From Aureimonas altamirensis (GTDB taxonomy: Bacteria > Pseudomonadota > Alphaproteobacteria > Rhizobiales > Rhizobiaceae), in the NCBI RefSeq assembly GCF_023702225.1, contig NZ_JAMQCO010000004.1, forward strand, positions 304,384 to 368,383: a stretch of DNA of 64,000 nucleotides, given 5' to 3'. Of this stretch, positions 8,274 to 17,080 are shown piece by piece. The stretch's first letter is position 1. Each line of letters begins with the position of its first letter. Below the pieces are notes generated by a model. The model did no database searches, was not told where the DNA came from, and worked only from the letters and a program-made list of their open reading frames with translations. The translations under genes were made by a program, and so were the position numbers.

Positions 8274-11200
8274 TCAGGCGATCTGTTCGAGGAGACGTTC
8301 GATCACCTGCCAGCGCTTTTCGTCGCCATCTGACGGCTCGTCGAGGATCAGCCGGCAATCGGCCCAGCGCAGCGTGGCATTGGCGCTGCCGTCCATCCTG
8401 CTCCGAACGGCTTGCGCATCGTCGGCGCCGAAGGTCGCCGCAACCGCCTTCGGACCGGCGTGCAGGCTGCGTATGCCCAGGGTGCGACATCGCAGGCGCA
8501 GCGCGGCCATATCGAACAGCGACAAGAGTTCGCCCGGCATGGGCCCGAAGCGATCCGCCGTATCGTCGCGCAGGCGGGCAAGAGCCCGCTCGTCTCCGAC
8601 CCGATCGAGTGCCGACGCCAATTCGATCCGCAGTTCCGGTTCCGGCAGGTAGTCGGCGGGAATGGCTCCCTCGATGCCGACGGCCAACAGAGGGCGCCAC
8701 TCATCCACCTGCGCCAGCCCGCGTGCCTCGCGCAGCGAGCGTTCGAGCATGCGCCTGTAAAGCGAGACGCCGATCGTCCGCAAATGTCCGGCCTGGTCGT
8801 CACCCAGCAGATCGCCGGCGCCCCGCATGTCCAGGTCGCGCGTGCTGATGGCGAAGCCTGAGCCGAGACCGCCGAGCCTTTCGAGCGTTTCGAGGCGCTC
8901 GCGCGCGGTTTCCGCCAGCCCGCCGTCCGGCTCCAGCGCGAGAAGCATCGTGCCGCGCCGCGCGCCCCTGCCCACCCTCCCGCGCAACTGGTGCAATTGG
9001 GCAAGGCCGAAGCGGTCCGGCCGCATGACCACGATCGTGTTGGCGTCCGGAATATCGACGCCGTTTTCCACGATGTTCGTGGCCAGCAAGACGTCGCCCC
9101 GGCCGGTGGCGAATTTCTGCATCGCCCGCTCCGCCTCGACGGCGGGCATCCTGCCATGCAGGATCACCAATTCAAGCTCGGGCACGAATGTGCGGATGCG
9201 GGATGCAACCCTGTCCAGATCCTCGATGCGCGGGCAGATGACGAAAGATCGACCGCCGGTGCGCTTTTCGGCAAGCAATGCCTCGCGGACAGCATCGTGA
9301 TCGAAATCGATGGTCGACGTGCGCACCGGACGCCGGCGCACCGGCGGCGTGGCGATCACGCTGACGTCGTGAAGGCCGACGAAAGCTGCCTGAAGCGTTC
9401 GCGGAATGGGCGTGGCAGTCATGGAAAGGACGTGCAGTTTCGTGGCAAGGCGTCGTACGGCCATCTTGTGGCGGCTTCCCAGGCGCTGCTCCTCGTCTAT
9501 CACGACAAGGGCAAGATCTGCGAATGCGACCCCCTTTCCGCAGATCGCCTGGGTTGCGACCAGGATGCGCGCGGTCCCATCGGCGATCGCCTCTTTGGCG
9601 GCGCGGGCTTCAGCAGGCTTTTGCAAGCGCGACAAGAGCGCCACCGCTACCCCGTGGCGCGCGAAGCGCTTGCGAAACAACGCGTAGTGCTGTTGGGCCA
9701 GAATCGTCGTTGGCGCGACGAGCGCGACCTGCCGTCCACTGAATACAGCGGCGGCTGCCGCTCGAAGGGCGATCTCCGTCTTTCCGAAACCCACATCGCC
9801 ACACAACAGCCTGTCCATCGGGCGTCCGGAAGCCAGGTCATCCAGTATTTCCGTACCCGCCTTGGCCTGGTCGGGCGTCAGATCGTAGGGGAAACGCGCG
9901 CAGAAGCGCTCGAAATCAACGCGATCCGGGTGGATGGGGTCACAGTGCGCCGCCTCCCGCTCTCGCAACAGGGCGGTCATCCTTTCAGCGGTTTCGGACA
10001 CCGCCGCGATGATCGCATTGCGCTTCTTGCCCCACCCCTCTCCCTTCAGCCTGTCGAGCGGAACGTCGCTGCCGCTGCCGCCGTAGCGCCAGAGAGCCCC
10101 GATCTCGTCCATCGGAACAAGCAGCGTGGCTCCCCCGGCATAGCGGAGCCGGATGGCTTCCGCGTCGCCGTCGATGCATTCCAGCCCTTCCAGAATGCCG
10201 ACGCCATGATCGAAGTGGACGACGGCATCGCCGATCGCGAACGCCTCGCCGCCACTGGCAAAGACATCGGATGTCGCTCCTCCCGGCTCGACCAGGCTGA
10301 GGCCCGCCAGATCGCGCACGGAAACCACGACGATGCGTTCGGCATGGTCGACGAAGCCCTCGTCCAGCGGCGCCATCATGACGTGCATCGTACCGCCCGG
10401 CGCCGATCGTATGACGGCCCACGTGGCAGTGGACGGTGTCGGTTGTCCGAACTGACGCGCCAGGCGTCGCGCCCACAACCGGGACGTATGGCCCACCCGT
10501 CCGGCGAGGACGAATCTGTATCCGCGTTCCAGCAAGGGCGCCACGAAGTCGCGGCAGGCCGAGAGCGGATCGTCCTCGCGGGCAAAGGCCGGAACATGGG
10601 CGTCGTCCTGCGGCCGCCCGCTTTCCTCGACCACGGCGCCAAGCCGGGCCGCCAGATGCCCGCGCCATTCGTCCGCACCGAGCGTATCCGCGCCCATACC
10701 GCCATCCGAGGCAATCTCGAACAGTTCGCCCGCCTGCCGTTCGACGCCATCCTCGATCAGGATCTCGCAATCGGGGAGATAGTCGAACAGGCTTTCGGCG
10801 ACACCGTAATAGCGTGCCAGTCCAGGTTCGCCGTCTTCGTCCGCCCCCGTCGAACCGACGCGTTCCTCCGCCGGATCGACGATGAGGAGCTCGGTGGAGA
10901 CGATCGAGCGCTGGCTCGCAGGGTCGAAGGAGCGGATCGCCGTTACCTTGCCGGCCTCGTACTCGATGCGGCACGGTCTTGCCGAAGCGGCGGGAAAAAC
11001 TTCAAGAACCCGCCCGCGGACCGCCGCAAGGCCCGGCGCATCGACCCGTTCTTCGAACTGGTAGCCGATCCCGGCAAGGCGCCCGCGTACCTCGTCCGGG
11101 TCGAACTCGTCTCCGACCCTGAACTCCATATGAATACCGCGCCAGATACGACGTGGCGGAACACGGCGAAGCAAGGCGGCCACCGTCGTCAACACCACGG

Positions 11201-11522
11201 ACGGCCTGCGATCGGCATCCAGGAGCCAGCGCAGCACTCCCATCCGAACGCCGACCACACCGGTCGTCGCTGGGATGCCATCCTCCGGGAACCCGTCCCA
11301 GCGCGGGAAGACGGCAGCGGCTTCCTCGCAGCCGGTAAGGACACGAAGCATGGAGGCGATCTCTTCCGCGCGGCGCGTCGTGGTGGCGACGTACAGAAGC
11401 GGCTCCTCAGGCGCCTTTCCTTGCCTGGCGTTCAGGAGAGATGCGACCGCCCCGGCCGGGTTCAACGGCTGGACGTGCTCGACATGCTCGACGATCGTCT
11501 CGATATTCGTCTTCGTCAGCAT
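8274..11522 (-). CDS. Mfd-like (transcription-repair coupling factor) helicase, probable paralog
   Basis: 1082 residues. In order: a UvrB-like N-terminal region, the RNA-polymerase-interaction (CarD/Tudor-like) domain with VVHFDHGVGILEGLE, then a superfamily 2 translocase with GDVGFGKTE (Walker A), APTTILAQQH, VIDEEQRLGSRHK (motif II), MTATPIPRT, ATNIVENGVDIPD and QLRGRVGRG, and a TRCF C-terminal domain. Standard Mfd displaces stalled RNA polymerase and recruits UvrA. This copy is somewhat short for the family, and its motif II surroundings differ from the usual DEEQHFGV/DEEHRFGV, so it may be a second, divergent Mfd. No SOS-type operator was recognised. The genes on either side are unrelated. 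Confidence 0.85.
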   Translation of the reverse strand: MLTKTNIETIVEHVEHVQPLNPAGAVASLLNARQGKAPEEPLLYVATTTRRAEEIASMLRVLTGCEEAAAVFPRWDGFPEDGIPATTGVVGVRMGVLRWLLDADRRPSVVLTTVAALLRRVPPRRIWRGIHMEFRVGDEFDPDEVRGRLAGIGYQFEERVDAPGLAAVRGRVLEVFPAASARPCRIEYEAGKVTAIRSFDPASQRSIVSTELLIVDPAEERVGSTGADEDGEPGLARYYGVAESLFDYLPDCEILIEDGVERQAGELFEIASDGGMGADTLGADEWRGHLAARLGAVVEESGRPQDDAHVPAFAREDDPLSACRDFVAPLLERGYRFVLAGRVGHTSRLWARRLARQFGQPTPSTATWAVIRSAPGGTMHVMMAPLDEGFVDHAERIVVVSVRDLAGLSLVEPGGATSDVFASGGEAFAIGDAVVHFDHGVGILEGLECIDGDAEAIRLRYAGGATLLVPMDEIGALWRYGGSGSDVPLDRLKGEGWGKKRNAIIAAVSETAERMTALLREREAAHCDPIHPDRVDFERFCARFPYDLTPDQAKAGTEILDDLASGRPMDRLLCGDVGFGKTEIALRAAAAAVFSGRQVALVAPTTILAQQHYALFRKRFARHGVAVALLSRLQKPAEARAAKEAIADGTARILVATQAICGKGVAFADLALVVIDEEQRLGSRHKMAVRRLATKLHVLSMTATPIPRTLQAAFVGLHDVSVIATPPVRRRPVRTSTIDFDHDAVREALLAEKRTGGRSFVICPRIEDLDRVASRIRTFVPELELVILHGRMPAVEAERAMQKFATGRGDVLLATNIVENGVDIPDANTIVVMRPDRFGLAQLHQLRGRVGRGARRGTMLLALEPDGGLAETARERLETLERLGGLGSGFAISTRDLDMRGAGDLLGDDQAGHLRTIGVSLYRRMLERSLREARGLAQVDEWRPLLAVGIEGAIPADYLPEPELRIELASALDRVGDERALARLRDDTADRFGPMPGELLSLFDMAALRLRCRTLGIRSLHAGPKAVAATFGADDAQAVRSRMDGSANATLRWADCRLILDEPSDGDEKRWQVIERLLEQIA

Positions 11523-11801
11523 GAGCTCGTCGTCTCCGTGCCGATGGAGGGCCCCGGCCCCCGGCCGGCGGAAACAGCGTCGTCATGCGGTGTCATGAGT
11601 TCTTCTCCCGATGCCGGCCTACCGGCGGGCTCAGTCGGGCAAGTGCTGCGAAGCTGAAAGGTTGCGCCCTGCGGCGAGGCAACGCGGCGGCCCCTTATGC
11701 ACAATCCATACGTTAAGGATGATGCAACTGCTGACTGCAATACCATTGAACACATCATCGGCCGGCAGCACGATCTGCCTGGGAAAAGCGGAGCAAGTTG
11801 C

Positions 11802-12590
11802 ATGGTTACGAACACGACCTTGATGCGGATGGCCGCCGGCGCGCTTGCCGCGCTGCTGTCGACTCAGGCATCGGCATCGGAGGGGACGTCGCGGCTCGAT
11901 GAAGTTCTGGAGCGGAAGGTCCTGAACATCTGCACGACAGGCGACTATCGCCCCTTTTCTTATCGCCCCGATGGTGCGAACGACTTCGTAGGCATCGATG
12001 TCGATCTGGGACGTTCGCTTGCCGCGTCGCTGGACGTCGAGGCCGTTTTCATCCAGACGACCTGGTCCGACCTTCTTGCCGACTTCAAGAAGGGTTGCGA
12101 CATCGCGATGAGCGGCATCTCCGTGACGCTGCCGCGCCAGCGCGAAGCGTTCTTCTCGACCATGTATCTGGTGAACGGCAAGGCTCCCATCGTTCGATGC
12201 GAAGACGTGTCGAAGTATCAGACCACGGATGCCATCAACCAGCCAACGACCCGCGTTGTGGTCAATCCGGGTGGCACGAACGAAAAGTTCGCCCGCGACA
12301 GGCTGGCCGATGCCCAGATACAGCTCTTTGCGGACAACCGCGTCATCTGGCAGGAGATAGCCGAGGGCCGGGCCGACGTCATGGTTGCCGAATCGGTCGA
12401 GGTAAAGCTTCAGGAAAAGCTGCATCCCGGTCTTTGCGCCGTCAATCCGGACCAGCCGCTGCAGTATGGCGAAATGGGCTTTCTGCTTCCGCGCGGCGAT
12501 ACGGTTTTCAAGGCCTATGTCGATCAGTGGCTTCATCTCGCCAAGGCGACCGGAGAGTTCGACCGCATCTTCGACTCGAACATGAACTGA
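11802..12590 (+). CDS. Periplasmic cyclohexadienyl dehydratase (PheC)-like / amino-acid-binding protein
   Basis: 262 residues with a signal peptide (MRMAAGALAALLSTQASAS). The body matches the PheC pattern well: CTTGDYRPFSYR (44-55), IAMSGISVTLPRQR (101-114), VVNPGGTNEKFARD (154-167) and KLHPGLCAVNPDQP (206-219). PheC is a former solute-binding protein that dehydrates and decarboxylates prephenate or arogenate to phenylpyruvate or phenylalanine. E200 aligns with the glutamate reported as the catalytic acid of the Pseudomonas enzyme, as I recall that protein, which favours an enzyme over a plain binding protein. There is no ABC permease or ATPase beside it. It is 45 bp before a TPP enzyme gene. 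The 11523-11801 gap holds no other gene. Confidence 0.72.
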   Translation: MVTNTTLMRMAAGALAALLSTQASASEGTSRLDEVLERKVLNICTTGDYRPFSYRPDGANDFVGIDVDLGRSLAASLDVEAVFIQTTWSDLLADFKKGCDIAMSGISVTLPRQREAFFSTMYLVNGKAPIVRCEDVSKYQTTDAINQPTTRVVVNPGGTNEKFARDRLADAQIQLFADNRVIWQEIAEGRADVMVAESVEVKLQEKLHPGLCAVNPDQPLQYGEMGFLLPRGDTVFKAYVDQWLHLAKATGEFDRIFDSNMN

Positions 12591-12635
12591 CATTTGCCTA
12601 AGCTGCCGCGGCCACAGAAAAAAGGGATACCAGGC

Positions 12636-14291
12636 ATGCTCAAGGGATCCGACCTGTTCGTCGCGGCGCTGGAGAACGAAGGCGTCGACCGCATCTTCGG
12701 CGTGCCGGGCGAAGAGAACCTCGATGTCCTGGAATCGCTCCGGAACTCGCGCATCGAACTCGTGCTGACGCGTCACGAACAGGCCGCCGCCTTCATGGCG
12801 GCGACGCACGGGCGGCTGACGGGCAGGCCCGGCGTCTGCCTTGCCACGCTCGGCCCGGGCGCACTGAACTTCTCGACGGGCGCGGCCTATGCCCATCTCG
12901 GCGCGATGCCGATGATCCTCATCACCGGCCAGAAGCCGGTGATGAGCGCCAAGCAGGCGCGCTTCCAGATCGTCGATATCGTCGCTTCGATGAAACCGCT
13001 CACCAAGATGACGCGGCAGATCGTGAGCGCCGCAAGCATTCCCGCTATCGTGCGCGATGCGTTCCGCGTCGCCACCGAGGAGCGGCCCGGCCCCGTGCAT
13101 CTGGAACTTCCGGAGGATGTCGCCGGCGCGGGGGTGGAGAGCGTTCCGCTGATTCCACCGCACGAACTGGTCATGCCCGTGGCGCGGGACGCCGTGCTGG
13201 ATGCGGCCGCCAGGACGATCCTGGCGGCAAGACGCCCGCTGGTCATGATCGGCGCCGCGGGCAACCGGCCCTCGCTGGTCGATGCGCTGTCCGATTTCGT
13301 CGCCCGAACCCGCTTGCCCTTCTTCAATACACAGATGGGCAAGGGCGCCGTGACCGGCGGCTCGAACCTTTACATGGGCACCGCCGCGCTATCCGAAGGC
13401 GACTACGTGCACGAAGCGATCGAGCGCGCCGACCTGATCGTCGCGATCGGCCACGACACGGTGGAAAAGCCGCCCTTCCTGATGAAGAGCGCCGGGGGAC
13501 CGAAGGTCGTCCATGTCGGCTACCAATCCGCTACCGTCGAACAGGTCTATCACCCGGACATCGAGGTGATCGGCGACATCGCGTCCACCGTCGCAGCGCT
13601 CGGCGAGCGTCTCGAAGGCCGGCTGACGCCCGACGAAGGCATGCTCGACCTGCGCAAGACGATACTTGCGCGCATCAACGACCGTGCCGAGGAAGACCGT
13701 TTTCCGATCACGCCGCAACGCATCGTCCACGACGTCCGTGCGGTGATGCCGGAGGATGGCATCGTCTGCCTCGACAACGGCATGTACAAGATCTGGTTCG
13801 CACGGAACTACCGCACGCATGTCGCCAACACGCTGCTGCTCGACAACGCGCTTGCCACCATGGGAGCCGGCCTGCCGTCCGCCATGATGGCGGCCATGCT
13901 GCATCCCGGCCGCCGCGTCATGGCGGTCTGTGGCGACGGCGGCTTCATGATGAACTCGCAGGAGCTCGAGACGGCGGTTCGCCTGGGGCTGAACCTCGTC
14001 GTCGTAATCCTCAACGACAGCGCCTACGGCATGATCCGCTGGAAACAGGCCATCGACGGGTTTGCGGATTTCGGAATGAGCTTCGGCAACCCGGACTTCG
14101 TACGCTACGCCGAGGCGTACGGGGCCAGGGGCTCTCGCGTCGGGGCCGCTCAAGACCTGGTGCCGACCCTCGAAGCGGCGTTCGCGGCCGGGGGCGCGCA
14201 TCTTGTCGACGTGCCGATAGACTACTCCGAAAACACCCGCGTCCTGGTCGATGAATTGCGCAACCGCGTGCCGGACGTCGAACTGACCTAG
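12636..14291 (+). CDS. Thiamine-diphosphate enzyme, acetolactate synthase large-subunit-like
   Basis: 551 residues. The catalytic Glu is E48 in TRHEQAAAFMA; the FAD/substrate domain begins about residue 190, and the TPP site GDGGFMMNSQELETA is near residues 431-445. The segment GQKPVMSAKQARFQIVDIV resembles the catabolic (AlsS-type) acetolactate synthases more than biosynthetic IlvB, and no IlvH-like small subunit is present. The reaction is probably decarboxylation of a 2-oxo acid with carboligation; pyruvate is the default substrate, but the PheC-like neighbour hints at phenylpyruvate. The start at 12636 follows AAGGGA. Its end converges on the DeoR-family gene. Confidence 0.82.
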   Translation: MLKGSDLFVAALENEGVDRIFGVPGEENLDVLESLRNSRIELVLTRHEQAAAFMAATHGRLTGRPGVCLATLGPGALNFSTGAAYAHLGAMPMILITGQKPVMSAKQARFQIVDIVASMKPLTKMTRQIVSAASIPAIVRDAFRVATEERPGPVHLELPEDVAGAGVESVPLIPPHELVMPVARDAVLDAAARTILAARRPLVMIGAAGNRPSLVDALSDFVARTRLPFFNTQMGKGAVTGGSNLYMGTAALSEGDYVHEAIERADLIVAIGHDTVEKPPFLMKSAGGPKVVHVGYQSATVEQVYHPDIEVIGDIASTVAALGERLEGRLTPDEGMLDLRKTILARINDRAEEDRFPITPQRIVHDVRAVMPEDGIVCLDNGMYKIWFARNYRTHVANTLLLDNALATMGAGLPSAMMAAMLHPGRRVMAVCGDGGFMMNSQELETAVRLGLNLVVVILNDSAYGMIRWKQAIDGFADFGMSFGNPDFVRYAEAYGARGSRVGAAQDLVPTLEAAFAAGGAHLVDVPIDYSENTRVLVDELRNRVPDVELT

Positions 14292-14327
14292 GCTTAGGAC
14301 CACCCCGAGGTCGGCCCCGACGTACTC

Positions 14328-15086
14328 TCATCGCCGGGACGAATGAATTCTTCCGTTCGCCAGGGCGATCTGGAGTTCGCTGCCACCATCCGTCACGAGA
14401 TGGTCGATGTCCTCGAGCCGGCAAACGGAGACACGACTTTCGACCCCGATCTTGCCCGACTGGCAGAGCAGCATAACCTTGCGCGCCTGCCTGATCATGC
14501 TGCGCGCAACATCGGCCTCGTGCATCTCGTAATAGGTGACGCCGCGCCCCGAATGCAGCCCGACGGGCGAGATCACGGCAAAATCCACGAGATAGCGCCC
14601 AATCTCCAGAATCGTCGACTCGCCGTAGGTCGCCGGTACGGCGATATGGGGTCGGCCGCCGAGCAACAGGACGTCGCAGCCGGCCCCCCTTTCGCCAAGT
14701 CGTGCGATATCGAGCGAATTGGTAATGATGTTGACGTCACCGCGGCGCGTGATCTGCGTGGCGAAGGCCAGGGTCGTGGTGCCGGCATCGATGAACAGCG
14801 TAGCGCCTCGCGGGATGATCTCGCATGCGGCCTCGCCGATTGCGCGCTTCTCTTCCGCGTAGGCGTGCAGACGTTCGGAAAAGACCCGCTCCGGCTCCAC
14901 CGTACGTTCTGGCGCGACGGCGCCCCCATGTACCCGCCTGAGAACGCCCTCCTGCTCCAGCTCGGCGAGGTCGCGCCGCACCGTTTCCCGCGAAACGTCC
15001 AGAACACCGGCCAGGCGCTGTGTCGAGATGCGCTTCTCTTCGTTCAGGAGTTCCAGAATTTTCGAATGGCGCTCATGCGGCCACAT
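14328..15086 (-). CDS. DeoR/GlpR-family transcriptional regulator
   Basis: 252 residues. N-terminal DeoR winged helix: HSKILELLNEEKRISTQRLA then VSRETVRRDLAELEQEGVLRRVHGGA (about 29-54), followed by the DeoRC sugar-phosphate-isomerase-like sensor domain with IDAGTTTLAFA and ITNSLDIA. Most members respond to phosphorylated intermediates. It faces the long importer-kinase-EutBC operon across a 329-bp region with repeated TGTGCA elements, so it is the likely local repressor; a phosphorylated effector would fit the two kinases of that operon. The ATG at 15086 has GAGGG upstream and is preferred over 15140. Confidence 0.85.
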   Translation of the reverse strand: MWPHERHSKILELLNEEKRISTQRLAGVLDVSRETVRRDLAELEQEGVLRRVHGGAVAPERTVEPERVFSERLHAYAEEKRAIGEAACEIIPRGATLFIDAGTTTLAFATQITRRGDVNIITNSLDIARLGERGAGCDVLLLGGRPHIAVPATYGESTILEIGRYLVDFAVISPVGLHSGRGVTYYEMHEADVARSMIRQARKVMLLCQSGKIGVESRVSVCRLEDIDHLVTDGGSELQIALANGRIHSSRR

Positions 15087-15415
15087 CAACCCGCCCTCAG
15101 TCACGCTGACGCTCCCTAGCTGTCGTCCAGATAAACGCACGGTCTATGTGCAAATGCCAGCCCACACGACCACCTAACTGCACACACCTTAATCACTGTG
15201 CATTTTCTGTCCGAATTTTTTGTTTTCGTGTGGATTCACTACCGAAGCTGTGCATACTTAACCCATCCGAGGGCAGAAAACCACATATTGCCACCCGGCG
15301 ACATTCTTGAGACATGGCCCGCGCCGTTATCGGCACGGGATGGGCCGAGTAGCCGCGCATAGATGCGCCGCACCGCTCGCTATCGTCGTTCGTCTTGCTG
15401 TCAGGGGACTTCTCA
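15087..15415. promoter_or_regulatory. Divergent control region with spaced TGTGCA repeats
   Basis: This 329-bp gap holds no gene. TGTGCA stands at 15147-15152, 15197-15202 and 15249-15254, spaced 50 and 52 bp apart (about five helix turns), and an inverted copy TGCACA lies at 15179-15184, making TGCACA-N12-TGTGCA. The area from 15204 to 15235 is T-rich. The pattern suits looping by a DeoR-type tetramer. GGGGA at about 15403 serves as ribosome site for the gene starting at 15416. Confidence 0.5.
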
Positions 15416-16999
15416 ATGACCAGTTTCGTCACTCGCAGGCGCATTCTCCAGGGCGGGGCCGCGCTTGCCGGCATGGCCGGCTTCGCCCAGATCGATCCCG
15501 ACTTCTTCTTCTCCTCGGCCTTCGCTCAGGAAGCACAACCGATGGTGTTTCTTTCGGCGGAGAACATTACCGGTAACTGGGACCCGACGGCGCATACGAC
15601 GTTATCCCAGAAGAACATTGAGGGCTTCGTCATGGGCTTCCTGACGCGCACCCCGATGACGCTGGAGGATCCGGGCGCCGTCGTCTACGAGCTCGCCACC
15701 TCGATCGAGTTGCTTGATCCGCATCGTCTGCAGATCAAACTGCGTGACGACGTGCAGTTTCATGACGGAAAGGCGTTCGCGGCCGAGGATGTGAAGGCGA
15801 CGTTCGAGTACGGGTCGCAGCCGGACCGTCCGGCCCAGTGGTATCCCGGTCCGACTGAGACACTGACCATCGAGACCCCGGACGACCACACCGTGATCGT
15901 CGATACGAGCAAGGGTGGCTATCCGGCCCACCTGTTCATGTTTCTGGCCTCTTTCCTGCCGATGATGTCCGCCAAGGATATCGCCGAAGGGCCAGGCGGC
16001 GTGCTGTCCCAGCGGCTCAACGGCACGGGCCCCTTCCGCTTCGTGGAGCAACGCGGCAACGATACCGTGCTCGAGGCCTTCGATGGCTACTTCAAGGGCA
16101 AGCCGTCGATACCGTCGATCAACTTCACCTTCGTCGGCGACTCCACCACGCGCATGTTGTCGCTGATGAACGGCCAGGCAAATATCGTCGAGCGGCTGGA
16201 GCCGGAGCAAGTCGACACCGTGTCGGGCAATGCGGACATTGCAATCAACGAAGTCGTATCCGTCGAAAACAAGTATCTCTGGTTCCGGTGCTCGAAGCCG
16301 CCTTTCGACGACCCGCGCGTTCGCATGGCCGCGTGCCACTCCATCGACCGCGAGTTGATCCTGGAGCTTCTGGGTTCCGCCGGCCACGCGTCGAGCAATT
16401 TCATCTCGCCGGTAAAGTTCGGCTACATCGAGCTCGAGAACTATCCGGCCTACGATCCCGAGCGCGCCCAGGCGCTGCTTGCGGAAGCCGGCTTCCCGGG
16501 CGGCGAAGGCCTGCCGCCACTGGAATACATCACTTCGGTCGGCTTCTATCCGAAGACGGTGGAATACGGCGAGGTCATCACGGCCATGCTCAACGAACAA
16601 GGCTTCAACGTCAGCCTGACGGTTCTGGAGCCCGCCGCCTGGAACGAGCGGCTCTACCATCGTCCCGGCGGCGGCCCCGGCCACATGGTGGATTGCGGCT
16701 GGTCCACCGGCTCACCTGAGCCGGACCTGGTGCTGCGGACGCATTTCCACTCCTCCTCGCACCGCATCACCGGCATCGAGGACGCGGAGATCGACGCCAG
16801 CCTCGACAAGGAGCGCAGCGCCTCGACGCTGGAGGAGCGGCAGGCCATCCTGCAGACCGAGACGATGCCTCTGCTGGCGCAGAAGATGCCGGCCCTTTCG
16901 CTGTTCACCTCCGTCATGATCCACGCGATGCGCAAGGAACTCACCGGCCTCTACATCTACCCGGACGGCTCCATCGACGCGGCGGGCAAGGCCGCCTGA
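15416..16999 (+). CDS. ABC importer solute-binding protein, DppA/OppA type (SBP_bac_5), Tat-exported
   Basis: 527 residues. The N-terminus MTSFVTRRRILQGGAALAG carries a twin-arginine signal, so the folded protein is probably exported by Tat. The body has family features such as LRDDVQFHDGKAFAAEDVKATFEY and the late GLYIYPDGSIDAAGK end. This family binds peptides, nickel, opines and other amide-containing compounds. It heads the operon and is followed by two permeases and a fused ATPase. The ligand is unknown; downstream genes suggest an ethanolamine-containing amide. The start at 15416 follows GGGGA. Confidence 0.87.
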   Translation: MTSFVTRRRILQGGAALAGMAGFAQIDPDFFFSSAFAQEAQPMVFLSAENITGNWDPTAHTTLSQKNIEGFVMGFLTRTPMTLEDPGAVVYELATSIELLDPHRLQIKLRDDVQFHDGKAFAAEDVKATFEYGSQPDRPAQWYPGPTETLTIETPDDHTVIVDTSKGGYPAHLFMFLASFLPMMSAKDIAEGPGGVLSQRLNGTGPFRFVEQRGNDTVLEAFDGYFKGKPSIPSINFTFVGDSTTRMLSLMNGQANIVERLEPEQVDTVSGNADIAINEVVSVENKYLWFRCSKPPFDDPRVRMAACHSIDRELILELLGSAGHASSNFISPVKFGYIELENYPAYDPERAQALLAEAGFPGGEGLPPLEYITSVGFYPKTVEYGEVITAMLNEQGFNVSLTVLEPAAWNERLYHRPGGGPGHMVDCGWSTGSPEPDLVLRTHFHSSSHRITGIEDAEIDASLDKERSASTLEERQAILQTETMPLLAQKMPALSLFTSVMIHAMRKELTGLYIYPDGSIDAAGKAA

Positions 17000-17013
17000 C
17001 CGACGCACCGGGA

Positions 17014-17040
17014 GGCCCGCCGCCGTGATTGCGGCGGGCC
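17014..17040 (+). repeat. Strong hairpin between binding-protein and permease genes
   Basis: A perfect 10-bp inverted repeat, GGCCCGCCGC (17014-17023) and GCGGCGGGCC (17031-17040), with a 7-base loop, begins 15 bases after the stop of the binding-protein gene. Hairpins here commonly protect the upstream mRNA or reduce read-through, giving more binding protein than permease. There is no T-run, so it is not a full terminator. Confidence 0.65.
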
Positions 17041-17080
17041 GCCAACCGCTTCCGAACGCAATACCGGAGCTCTTCGTCCG

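Noticed and set aside
8991..11657. An 888-codon open frame on the plus strand opposite the Mfd-like gene
   Set aside because: Antisense shadow of the helicase, no recognisable domain, no ribosome site.
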